From NCBI GenBank assembly GCA_011033025.1, contig WFMF01000681.1:1-64000 (forward strand): 64,000 nucleotides of DNA, read 5' to 3'. Below are positions 56,101 through 64,000 of this stretch, piece after piece (the first letter of the stretch is position 1; every line of letters begins with the position of its first letter). The position numbers were made by a program, and so were the translations under genes. The stretch is from Beroe forskalii. Lineage: Eukaryota > Ctenophora > Nuda > Beroida > Beroidae. The notes beneath the pieces were generated by a model. The model was given only the letters and a program-made list of their open reading frames with translations, had not been told where the DNA came from and searched no databases.

Positions 56101-59100
56101 ATCCAAGAAAACGCGATAATTTATAAACCTTAATCTGTCAGTGGAAGTGTCCGATGAGCCATTCTTATTGAGTTATTGTAGGCTAAAACTGGTAACCATT
56201 GTTATCACAAGTAACCATGGTATCACAATAAGTAACCATGGTATCACAATAAGTAACCGTGGTATCACAATAAGTTACCATGGTATCTCAAGTAACCATG
56301 GTAACACAAGTAACCATGGTAACACAAGTAAACATGGTAACACAAGTAACCATGGTATCACAATAAGTAACCATGGTATCACAATAAGTAACCGTGGTAT
56401 CACAATAAGTTACCATGGTATCTCAAGTAACCATGGTAACACAAGTTACCATGGTAACACAAGTAAACATAGTAACACAAGTAACCATGGTAACACATGT
56501 TACCATGGTAACACAATTAACCATGGTAACACATGTTACCATGGTAACACAAGTAACCATGGTAACACGAGTAACCATGGTAACACAAGTAACCATGGTA
56601 ACACAAGTAGCCATGGTAACACAAGTAACCATGGTATCACAAGTAAGCATGGTAACACTTGAGTAACCATGGTAACACAAGTAACCATGGTAACACAAGT
56701 AACCATGGTAAAACAAGTAACCATGGTAAAACAAGTAACCACTAACCATGGTAACACAAGTTACCAAGGTAACAAAAGTAACCATGGTATCATTGCAGGC
56801 AGCTCGACGTAAGCTGGCTGAGCGACACCCATACCTTCACAACGCTGAGCTAAGCAAGACCCTCGGGAAAGTGTGGAAACAGCTCAGCGAGCCAGATAAA
56901 CGACCATTCGTGGACGAGGCTGAGAGACTGCGACAACAGCACCGCCGTGAACACCCCGAGTACAAGTGAGTATGGAATTCAGGTGTAAGGAGATTACATG
57001 TAGGTCATGGAATGGTGTAAGGAGACTACGTCATGTGGGTCATGGAATTGTTTAGGAGAAGAGTGGTGGAATTGTGTAAGGAGAGTACATGTAGGTCATG
57101 GAATTGTGTAAGGAGAGTACAATTGGGTCATGGGTACAAGTGAGTCATGGGTACAAGTGAGTCATGATAGTGTGCAGCGGGTCATGGGGTGGAATTGTTT
57201 AGGAGCAAAGTGGTGGAATTGTGTAAGGGCATGGTGTAATTGTGGTGAGGAAGGGAGGGATTGTCCGGGAAGCGGGGAGGGAGCGGGTCATGGGATCATG
57301 AAATTGTACAGGGAGAGTGGTGCATTGTGCTGGGAAGATAATACAGTTGTGCAAGTTTCTGTCGGAATTGCGACGTGAGCGCGTGAACCGAGCACTGACT
57401 AGTGACTACTGATAAATCACATTAATTCATTAAATCCTTGCACAACATCACTCACTGCTAGCCACGAGTAAAATACAGAATATCAAAGCATGATGACAAA
57501 TAAGGAGGCAGTAAACTCAATAAATAATCTATGCAACGAATTTGTGATATCAAAGGCTTACTTCTCATTTATTAAAAATAATGATGTTCCTCGGATTTGT
57601 GATGGCAATGTTCAAAATTTAGGCACTCAACTTTCTTCTTGATACTTCAATTTTGAGAAGGTGGTAAAACCACAACAAATGTACTGTTAAATTGATCAAA
57701 TGTCATGCCACAGTGGAAGCATAGACGTCTTTGATAATATCAAGAATGTAATTTTGAATCGTGTTGTAGGGCAAACCTATTAACGGAAAGTAAAAAGCAA
57801 AATTATGGTGATATAAACTGAAGCTTTCGGATGGCAATAATTCTTATTTACTCCATGAGGTCATCCGGCAGCACAGAATGACAGTATGTCAGGCCGGTGC
57901 TGGACACCATGATGTGCATTACACATCCATCCTGGATTCAGCAGTAGCTTTGAGTAACGTTGCTTCTAGACTTCAAGAGCTTCGCGTCACTCTCATGAGA
58001 AATGTGTGTCACTTGTCCGATCGTTTGGTTCTGTTCACATAGATTTAAACGGTTTGCCTGAGTTTAAAACGGTTCCGTGATCGCAGAAGCATAAGATTCG
58101 AAGCTATCGTGAATTGGTCCAGATTTCAGAAAACTTATAATAACAGCAATATTCTTTAAGCGTACCGGCCTAAAAAGGAAGCTAAATATTCTAACGATAT
58201 TCTTAACAGGTACCGGCCTAAAAGGAAGAAGTCGTCTCCAATGAAGGGTCTCCAGATAGAGGACACAATAAGCTTAAAGGAAGAAACAGATTCACCTATG
58301 AACTGCATGAACAGCCAGATACCCAACAATAACCAGGTATCAAAGCATATCAATTGTTTAACCAGTATCCTTACTTCCTTCTTTCCAAAGATCAAAACCT
58401 ATCGAGGTGAAAATTTTCAGTAAGAAACCAAAATTCCCCATACATTATACCATGTCATACATCTTATGATACCAATGTTTTAAGCCCAGGTGTACAGTTG
58501 TACATACAAATATATTCAATCCGCGAAACACGCGAGTTGTAAGCAAGACACTTCTTCCAGGAAGCAACCAAGCCGCTCCTCCTCTCTCCCCCTCCCCACC
58601 AGCTGGTTGGCTCCCCCTCGACCTCCTTCTACCCCTACACCCCCTCCACCTCCCTGCACCAGCGCACCCCCTTCCCCCACTCGTCCCCCTCGCCCTCCTT
58701 CCCCCTCCACTCCGCCTCCAACGACTACATCACCTGCACCAGAGACTTCCCAAGCAACCCTGACTTCATGTCGACCAACAGAATCGAGTACAACCAGGTG
58801 TACACCTCCCTAAACACCGCGCTACCAGCTGACATCATGTCCGGCAACCAGGTGAATTCTGCAGAGTAGGAAGTTTCTATTACAAGATCCACACGACTTT
58901 ATTCCCGTATAAACTTGTTTAATGGATTATACGTCATTCACTCTCTAAAACATTAAGATGAAGTTCTCCGGAAACTAGTCCAGTTGAATGAAATAAGGAG
59001 TTTTGCTATATAACCTACTTCAGGATTTTCACCAAGCTCAAGCCTGAAGGTACTGAAATTCATTATCCAAATCGTTCACCACAGCTAACTGAATGGTGTC

Positions 59101-62100
59101 GGTTCACACTAGCATACTAGAAAATTCTGTCTTAAATGTAAAGCCACGTCTAATTTACCCATAATTTCAGTAAGTTGAGGTAAGGTACGTTTTCCAATTT
59201 CTTAAGTTTTACTTCAATTCCAGCAGCTGTAAAGCCAATGAAAGGAACTACAGCCTTTCGATCCCTTTTCTCAAAAAATGACAGAATGTACTCAGCCGAT
59301 CGCTTGGTTGAGCATAAGGGCATGATAACCAGTTATTGGTATTATACATGTAACCGGCAACGCGAGAGATGATAGGAATATCATCAACCAAGAATTAATT
59401 CACAAATTGAGAAGTTGATACCTCACTGTACGCCAGAATGATCTAATGACAGCGTAGTAAGTAAGCGTAGAATGAATCAATGAAAAACATGATGTAAAAT
59501 TTCTCGTAAAACGAATATGAACATTTCTTTTCAACGCTTCACAAAACTAGATGACGTTATATTGTTGAGTAGGAATTACATAGTTGAAAATAACTTGCAT
59601 GATTTTTCTAACAAATGAAAGATTTTTTGCGGAAAACAATGGAAAATGAATTCTAAAAAAATTAATTACTGTTCTAAATTTTTTTAAATTGTTTTAACCA
59701 TTTGACTAAATTATCTGTAACTATCTGAAAACTCGAAACGAAATTGTACTGTTTAGATAGTTCAAGAAATTTCGAAAAGGTTGAATTAAATCGGGGAGTA
59801 AAATTGTGGCAGGGATTTTTTCAGAAAAATCCCCAAATAAACAAATATAAGACATACGGTCTGCTCTATGGTAACGCCCTCTGATTCAGTACTCATCTTG
59901 CAACATTGCATTATAGCAGCAGTAGCAGGGGAAGGGGTTATTAAGCTACCTTTTTAATGAAACATATCAGTGATTTTCCAATATCGGGCCAAAAACTCTC
60001 TCCTTCCAAAGCTTTTCACCGAAAAACACCGTGACATTTTCAAAGGTCATCAAAACACAGTACAACCGACTCATAAAAAGTTGTCTAGTTTAAAAAATAT
60101 AATTAAAATGTCTCTCCTCACTGAGCAACCCCACCTACTCAGAACTCCAAACTCTCAGTCTCAGTAACTCTAACCCTCAGTATGGCGCTGAAGATCAGAG
60201 CACGGTTCTGCAGCTGAGGGACATGGTTGCTAACTTTGCAGCTCGAGGGGCGGACATGGCTCAGACCCTGGCATCTCAGAGTATCGTGAAACAAGATCAG
60301 ATTCTCAGTAGAGCAGATCAAATACTCAGCCGAGGAGATCAGATTCCCGGGATCATGTCACCCAGAGAGGCCGGATCAGTCGAACACTTGCATCATCGGC
60401 CCGCGTCTAATGTCAGTGTATCTAGGTATGTGGTTGGTAAATGAGTAATTTGATAAAATGCCGCTTCCTAAATAACATTATTTAGCCACTGAACAAAAGT
60501 AACCAAGTGAAGAAGGAAACGAATAACCCATTTGACTTAACGAAATGACATATTATTGAATGGATTGCTGAGAATTCGAATTACCTCTGATGATTAACTA
60601 GTATGCATTTCGTGGGGTGCAGCTCGTTGCTGACAATAAATGCAACAAATTATTTACTAGTAAATGAAATAAATTACTCAATAACCGATTACCCATTGAG
60701 TGAATGATATTCAGTATGTCCAGCAAAGTACTCATTAGTCATTACATGACCATGAATGATTCAGGAGTGAGGCCTACCCGACGCGAAGCACAGCCCAAGG
60801 GATAGACGCCAAATCAAGCAGTAGCGGAATCCTCTCTCCTGTAGCCCGATCTATCCGGATGGCAAACGAAGTTACAGGTTCGTGACATTTTAAACGATCG
60901 TCGAGCAATCATATCATTGACAATTGAATAACTCATTAGTCCATCTTGAGGGTGCTTGCAGGCGTGCAATAATGAAGGGTTGAGACTTTAGTAACGAGTA
61001 AAAAGTACTAACCGTCATATTACACACGTGGGCCGAAGGCCCTAGTGTGTAATATGGCATTAAAAACCGAGGCCGAAGGCCGAGGTTTTTAATGCTCAGG
61101 TTTGTACTTTTTACGAGTTATTAAACTGAATTATGCACCGACTTTACTCGAAAAAATGGCAATACTTTCAAACACAAGGAAATGTTTTAAATAATGATAA
61201 GAAGGTACAACTTGCTCAACTGTTTGAAATAAATTATTAGGTACGCACTGTCCCACTGCACCATAATAAATTATTATGACCTACAGTGCGTAATAAATCC
61301 GGATTTTGGCACTACAGTGCGTAATAATTTATTGCGAACGGTACCCTGGTGCCTATAGCTCTATAGGGTCTTTGAATGCATTGCATAAACATGCCTGGAT
61401 GGTGCATAATTTGCAATAGTGCATTCCTCACATAGAATAATACTCTTACAGCATGGCAGATGGTCATGACACTCATAAACTTATTGTACTCGGCTTCGCC
61501 TTGTGCAATAATTTGGCATCGATAAAATGCTAGAGCACGGCAATGGGACTGCATGATCATCTGATCTTACTATTAATACCACAAAAGACGTCAAGACTTG
61601 ACACACAATTACAGTTGACTGCTTAACTAAGACTTAACCCCACTAAATAATATGAGAGTTTTGTGGTGATACACAGCCACATTTTAAATGAAGCTGGGGT
61701 ACGTATGCCATAATATAAGTCGGTTCTCATTAATATGGCATATGTGTGACGCCCTTGACGCAACATGCCAATAATATCGACGAAGTAGCATATTCCGAGT
61801 TCACTGAATTCAAAAGCACCCTTAATGTTCATATGGATTAATATTCAATATTCATTAAATTCAGATTTCTTCTCAAGTGCATTAAATATTTTGTGACAAA
61901 AAATCATTCCTCAGCAATCCTTCTAAACAGTCATGAAATCATGCTTTATTAATATTAAAGACTTATTTTAGGGTAGAAATGAAGTGGCATAATTGCACAT
62001 TTTATGTCAAATCTGACGCATATAAGTATTACTACTTAGAATGCTGTGAAATTTCAAACACTCTGACATGTCAGCAACCGTATGCATACCAATGCACGTC

Positions 62101-63374
62101 AAGTCTTGGTGACAGGCAGACATACCGACATACATATAAGCATACAGACATACCTACATATAGACATACAGACATACAGACTGAAATATGGACAGAAAGA
62201 CATGAAGACAGAAACACAGACATTTATCTGTATAAACGAACATGCAGACAGACAAACAGCATATACAATTGTCTGCACTTACAAACAAACATCACTGATG
62301 CTCACTTCCAGACAAAGATAGCCTTACAGGCAAACGCTAAATTTCACAAACACACAGACAGACACACACAACCTTACAAACACACATCCTTACACACGAA
62401 AAGACAGACATACAGTCACACACGCACTCATGTACAACATGAGTCGGAATGTCATGTTTACACTCACGGAGTCATGATACTACTCATGTTATTGACACTA
62501 TTCAAGCTATTGCTCTTACTCCCTAACTTAGTACTTTAGCGTCCATCTTATACTTAGAAGAATAAGAATCTTTATTCATTATTATGATTTATCATTACTA
62601 TCAACAAATAGAATGCGTGATGCCTTTATTTCAATGCTTCCGGCCCAAACAGCTAAAGTTGTTTGGGTCAATGGTTGAGGGACACTAAATAAACACGAAA
62701 TGTCAAGATAACCATTCTCAGGGATATCGACCGGGGAGTACTACTCCGCCTCCACGCCTCACACCAGCTACTCCACTGGTCTGGATAACTTTGCAGCGGA
62801 TGACGGGAGTTTGCTGGGCGCCGCCACCTCCGGGCTGCTGTCCAACATACCACCGCCCAACACCAGCCTTCTCTCCGACTTGTTCGTGGACTCCAAGGAG
62901 TTCGACAGGTCAGATACCCTCTTACACTCACCACCGTGTTACCTTGCGAGTTGTCACAGTGTACTCTAGAAGATAAGGTCGAATCAACCTCCGAACATGC
63001 AGACAGTTTAGACCAGGATGCCTGGACTGAACCCCACCAAAAATGACACCAATTGGACATATATAATTATAGGAGCTGCGATTACCCGTCAGAATCATTT
63101 TTGCGGAAAACGGTACAAACGCTTAGGGCCAAGGCGTCGTTAACGCATGATTTCAGCTCTAATATGGGGTTTATGTTCGGGTGGGGTTATGTCGGGTGAT
63201 ATTTCCTCCTTTCCACGACTATCTGCTAAAATGCACGATATTCTCCACAGGTATTTGCCGGACGAGCAGAACTCGGAGTTCATGATGCCCCGGGAAACAG
63301 TGCCGCTGACCCACCACTACAACCCCCTGGCAAACTACACTCGAGACACGTGGAGCAGTCAGCTTTCAGTGTGA
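49948..63374 (+). CDS. SOXE: SoxE-type HMG-box transcription factor, complete
   Basis: Eight exons (49948-50103, 56799-56965, 58210-58336, 58561-58851, 60181-60425, 60765-60877, 62722-62908, 63251-63374) join with matching phases to 1410 bases, 469 residues and a stop. Residues ~10-38 ([20 protein letters not shown]) correspond to the SoxE dimerisation region before the box. The HMG box, ~39-112, reads [32 protein letters not shown] and EAERLRQQH, diagnostic of group E (Sox8/9/10). A basic tail YRPKRKK follows. The C-terminal two thirds is Ser/Pro/Thr-rich with a Gln/Ile/Leu heptad-like stretch in exon 5 and [19 protein letters not shown] in exon 7, typical of a transactivation region. Intron 1 falls after WAQ inside the box, a conserved SoxE position. 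An in-frame TAG at 49927 and A at -3 support the start. The family binds the DNA minor groove and controls progenitor and tissue fate. Protein shorter at the N-terminus than vertebrate SoxE. Confidence 0.96.
50397..50647. mobile_element. Solo short copy of the GGGACA family
   Basis: Starts AGGGGAATGTCACTGTCC and ends GGGACAGTTGACCCTCCCC, matching the termini of the element nested in copies A-C. ATGTAG flanks both sides (50391-50396, 50648-50653), a 5-6 bp target duplication. Its 251-bp length shows that the nested elements are expanded versions of an independent small transposon family. In SoxE intron 1. Confidence 0.75.
50767..51196. mobile_element. ~430-bp MITE with AATACCTTATC termini
   Basis: The left end AATACCTTATCGGACATAAT is matched by ATTATGTTAGATAAGGTATT at the right end. 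Inside both arms lie several copies of TTCACGGACNT(A/G)AAAA. No coding frame. In SoxE intron 1. Confidence 0.8.
51200..55160. other. SoxE intron 1, no further gene seen
   Basis: Mostly ordinary AT-rich intron. Open frames of 60-107 codons on both strands (for example 53330-53644 -, 53953-54276 +) have no family resemblance or splice context. A small array of CTGTAAACTGNANAGCTC words is at 52320-52480. Confidence 0.45.
55163..55480 (+). mobile_element. tRNA-derived SINE, copy 2
   Basis: The tRNA-like head has a B box, GGTTCGATACC, and an A-box-like GTCAGTTGGTGTATTGGTAT. The same body and tail as copy 1 follow: GAGGAGCTGCCCATTGCAGC, AAGTCTCGGGC, GGCCGTACGGCTGTT, AAGTAAAACCTTCAAAATAG. It lies in SoxE intron 1. 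Confidence 0.85.
55915..55995. repeat. AGTTAATTAAATAAA tandem repeat
   Basis: Three units of AAAGTTAATTAAATAAA interleaved with GCACTTTAAT. Simple AT-rich array. Confidence 0.8.
56190..56790. repeat. 18-bp minisatellite of palindromic X-box-like sites
   Basis: About 30 tandem units of GTAACCATGGTAACACAA (variants GTTACC, GTATC, 21-bp units with CACAATAA). About a dozen units contain a perfect GT(A/T)(A/G)CCATGGTAAC, which fits the RFX X-box consensus GTNRCC-(0-3)-RGYAAC. The last unit runs into the polypyrimidine/acceptor region of SoxE exon 2 at 56798. Long frames on both strands are artefacts of the 18-bp period. Confidence 0.92.
56799..56965 (+). CDS. SOXE: SoxE exon 2 (HMG-box helices)
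   Basis: Acceptor CATTGCAG|GCAGCT, donor TACAA|GTGAGT. Encodes [35 protein letters not shown] and REHPEY. A minisatellite ends directly at its acceptor and another begins just after its donor. Confidence 0.97.
56985..57320. repeat. Minisatellite after SoxE exon 2
   Basis: Irregular ~33-bp units with GGTCATGGAATTGTGTAAGG and AGAGTACATGTAGG. Two units (57135, 57152) contain TACAAGTGAGT, identical to the exon 2/donor junction at 56961-56971. Confidence 0.75.
58149..58228 (+). repeat. Duplicated acceptor/exon-3 start of SoxE
   Basis: ATATTCTTTAAGCGTACCGG at 58149 and ATATTCTTAACAGGTACCGG at 58198 continue as CCTAAAA(A)GGAAG in both. The upstream copy has lost the AG acceptor (AAGC instead of ACAG), has one extra A and meets a stop codon after four codons, so only the downstream copy is usable. 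Confidence 0.85.
58210..58336 (+). CDS. SOXE: SoxE exon 3 (basic tail after the box)
   Basis: Acceptor TTAACAG|GTACCGG, donor AACCAG|GTATCA. Encodes [19 protein letters not shown], then SLKEETDSP (LKEE fits a SUMO-acceptor consensus, inference only). Phase 2 in, 0 out. Its start is duplicated 48 bases upstream (58149-58184). Confidence 0.92.
58561..58851 (+). CDS. SOXE: SoxE exon 4 (Ser/Pro-rich)
   Basis: Acceptor CTTCTTCCAG|GAAGCA, donor AACCAG|GTGAAT. 97 codons in phase 0, including [39 protein letters not shown] and [20 protein letters not shown]. Disordered, Ser/Pro/Tyr-rich. The Pro/Thr-rich frame overlapping it is a shadow. Confidence 0.92.
58852..60180. other. SoxE intron 4, nothing recognised
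   Basis: AT-rich intron without repeats of note or coding frames that fit splice borders. Confidence 0.5.
60181..60425 (+). CDS. SOXE: SoxE exon 5
   Basis: Acceptor AACCCTCAG|TATGGC, donor TCTAG|GTATGT. Encodes [20 protein letters not shown], an [20 protein letters not shown] helix and a repeated [11 protein letters not shown] segment. The DQILSR(A/G) duplication is unusual for Sox proteins. Confidence 0.9.
60765..60877 (+). CDS. SOXE: SoxE exon 6
   Basis: Acceptor AATGATTCAG|GAGTGA, donor GTTACAG|GTTCGT. 37 complete codons: [37 protein letters not shown]. It is needed to restore phase between exons 5 and 7 and is too short to be obvious from open frames. Confidence 0.85.
60989..61126. repeat. 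T-shaped double hairpin
   Basis: The outer arms AACGAGTAAAAAGTAC and GTACTTTTTACGAGTT pair with few mismatches. Inside are two adjacent perfect or near-perfect hairpins, ATATTACACAC ... GTGTGTAATAT and CATTAAAAACC ... GGTTTTTAATG, each capped by GGCC-GAA-GGCC. It lies in SoxE intron 6. Confidence 0.85.
61244..61345. repeat. Short inverted repeat around CTACAGTGCGTAATAA
   Basis: Contains two direct copies of CTACAGTGCGTAATAA (61273, 61312) and inverted TAATAAATTATTA-type words. Probably a small foldback sequence. Confidence 0.55.
62105..62425. repeat. GACATACA / CACACAGACAGA simple repeats
   Basis: Purine-rich simple repeats (ACAGACATAC at 62113-62230, and CACACAGACAGACACACA and similar at 62340-62420). 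The open frames here (Thr/His/Tyr/Asp-rich) are composition artefacts. In SoxE intron 6. Confidence 0.8.
62722..62908 (+). CDS. SOXE: SoxE exon 7
   Basis: Acceptor CATTCTCAG|GGATAT, donor TTCGACAG|GTCAGA. Encodes [37 protein letters not shown] and [13 protein letters not shown]. Phase 1 in, 2 out. Acidic and hydrophobic, probably part of the transactivation domain. Confidence 0.9.
63251..63374 (+). CDS. SOXE: SoxE exon 8 and stop
   Basis: Acceptor TTCTCCACAG|GTATTT. Encodes [20 protein letters not shown] and ends [14 protein letters not shown]. Phase 2 in. A 3' untranslated region follows; the nearest polyadenylation-like signal is ATTAAA at 63516. Confidence 0.93.
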
Positions 63375-64000
63375 GATGGGGCAGGCTATCTAGATACGGG
63401 TCACAAGTGAGCTGTGTAAATCTAGACATTTAGTGTGACCATGAGAGAAACATATGAAGTGAAGAATTATAGGCGGATTATAAAACTTGTTAGTTGTGTA
63501 TGAACTGCTGTAGGTTATTAAAGGAGCATACAACATAAACTCTGTAGCTAAAGATAGACATCTATAATGAGCGCAAGAAGGACAAAATATCGTAAGATAA
63601 TTGAGAGTGAGTGACAGGAATTTGCTATGAGTTTGACGTGTTAAACAGGGAAAATTACATAATTAACCGTTTGATAGAATGTGACCAACTAGATTAGGTC
63701 AGTGTGGTTAATTATCAATTATTGAGAGCTGATGTGCAATATATGTTTATTGTGGATTGTACGTTCGCGGAAGAAAAAGCTTTATTGTTAAAATTAGCTA
63801 ATCGTCTATTGCGTCAAATTTCTATACAAGGTTCACTATGGCATCACTACTGTAGAGTTTATGTTGATTATTGTACTCCTTATGACGGAAGCAACAATAT
63901 CCTTATCTGAGTTTAAAAAGTGAGCAACTACATGACGTCATAGTATTTGTGTTGCAATGTGTTACCAAGGTTACTGTGCCGGGGACACGACACAACATGG
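63375..64000 (+). other. SoxE 3' untranslated region and flank
   Basis: AT-rich sequence after the TGA with no strong secondary gene. ATTAAA at 63516 is the nearest polyadenylation-like signal. GTTACCAAGGTTAC near 63961 is another X-box-like palindrome, a single copy. Confidence 0.45.

Noticed and set aside
56141-56785. Long open frames of 120-173 codons on both strands
   Set aside because: They are a by-product of the 18-bp X-box-like array, whose period is a multiple of three; the peptides are pure repeats.
58490-58813. Pro/Thr/Ser-rich 107-codon frame
   Set aside because: Shadow of SoxE exon 4, which reads in a different frame with consistent splice phases.
61979-62539. 186-codon + strand frame
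   Set aside because: Thr/His/Asp-rich translation of GACATACA and CACAGACA simple repeats inside SoxE intron 6.
62668-63060. 130-codon - strand frame and the + strand frame at 62791
   Set aside because: Both overlap SoxE exon 7 in other frames; only the [11 protein letters not shown] frame keeps phase with exons 6 and 8.

Overview
The window is nuclear DNA from a metazoan, most likely an invertebrate. It is AT-rich and intron-rich, with three multi-exon animal genes set in a dense mosaic of transposons, foldback elements and minisatellites. Nothing bacterial is present. The phylum cannot be fixed from the sequence alone. A 100-base N run (22907-23006) marks an assembly gap.

Genes. (1) A voltage-gated proton channel of the Hv1/HVCN1 family lies on the + strand (2154-8018). 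Four phase-compatible coding exons cover the acidic N-terminus and S1 to S4; the C-terminal exon was not found. (2) An unrecognised gene lies on the - strand (41798 down to 27740). Seven exons are recovered, all but one junction in phase, with a stop codon at the 3' end and no visible 5' end. (3) A complete SoxE-type (Sox8/9/10-like) HMG-box gene lies on the + strand (49948-63374). Eight coding exons join in phase to 469 codons plus stop, and the intron inside the HMG box sits where vertebrate SoxE genes have one.

Mobile DNA. Three copies (8042-12739, 16679-21758, 35368-39190) of one large palindromic element dominate the first 40 kb. Each has AGTCTAGTCAGTTAA termini, a 5-bp target duplication, subterminal arrays of a ~170-bp unit, and two mirror-image copies of the 3' half of a gene for a PIN-nuclease-like/CXC-domain protein. 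Each carries a nested GGGACA-rich element that also made 5-bp duplications, and one copy additionally carries a PIF/Harbinger-like MITE with a TTA duplication. Other items are a gag fragment interrupted by a MITE, a GIY-YIG-type fragment, two copies of a tRNA-derived SINE, a 350-bp foldback array (23.0-26.8 kb) with a nested hairpin-bearing insertion, and several short foldback elements, one of which can fold into a T shape (60989-61126).

The pattern I find most unusual is that minisatellites sit directly on splice junctions and contain copies of those junctions. This is seen at 28.9-29.9 kb (5' splice site and coding end copied), 30.34-30.69 kb (3' splice site copied) and 57.0-57.2 kb (SoxE exon 2 donor copied), and as a single duplication at 58.15-58.23 kb (SoxE exon 3 start). 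The array ending at SoxE exon 2 (56.19-56.79 kb) is made of ~30 units of 18 bp, many of which match the RFX X-box consensus.
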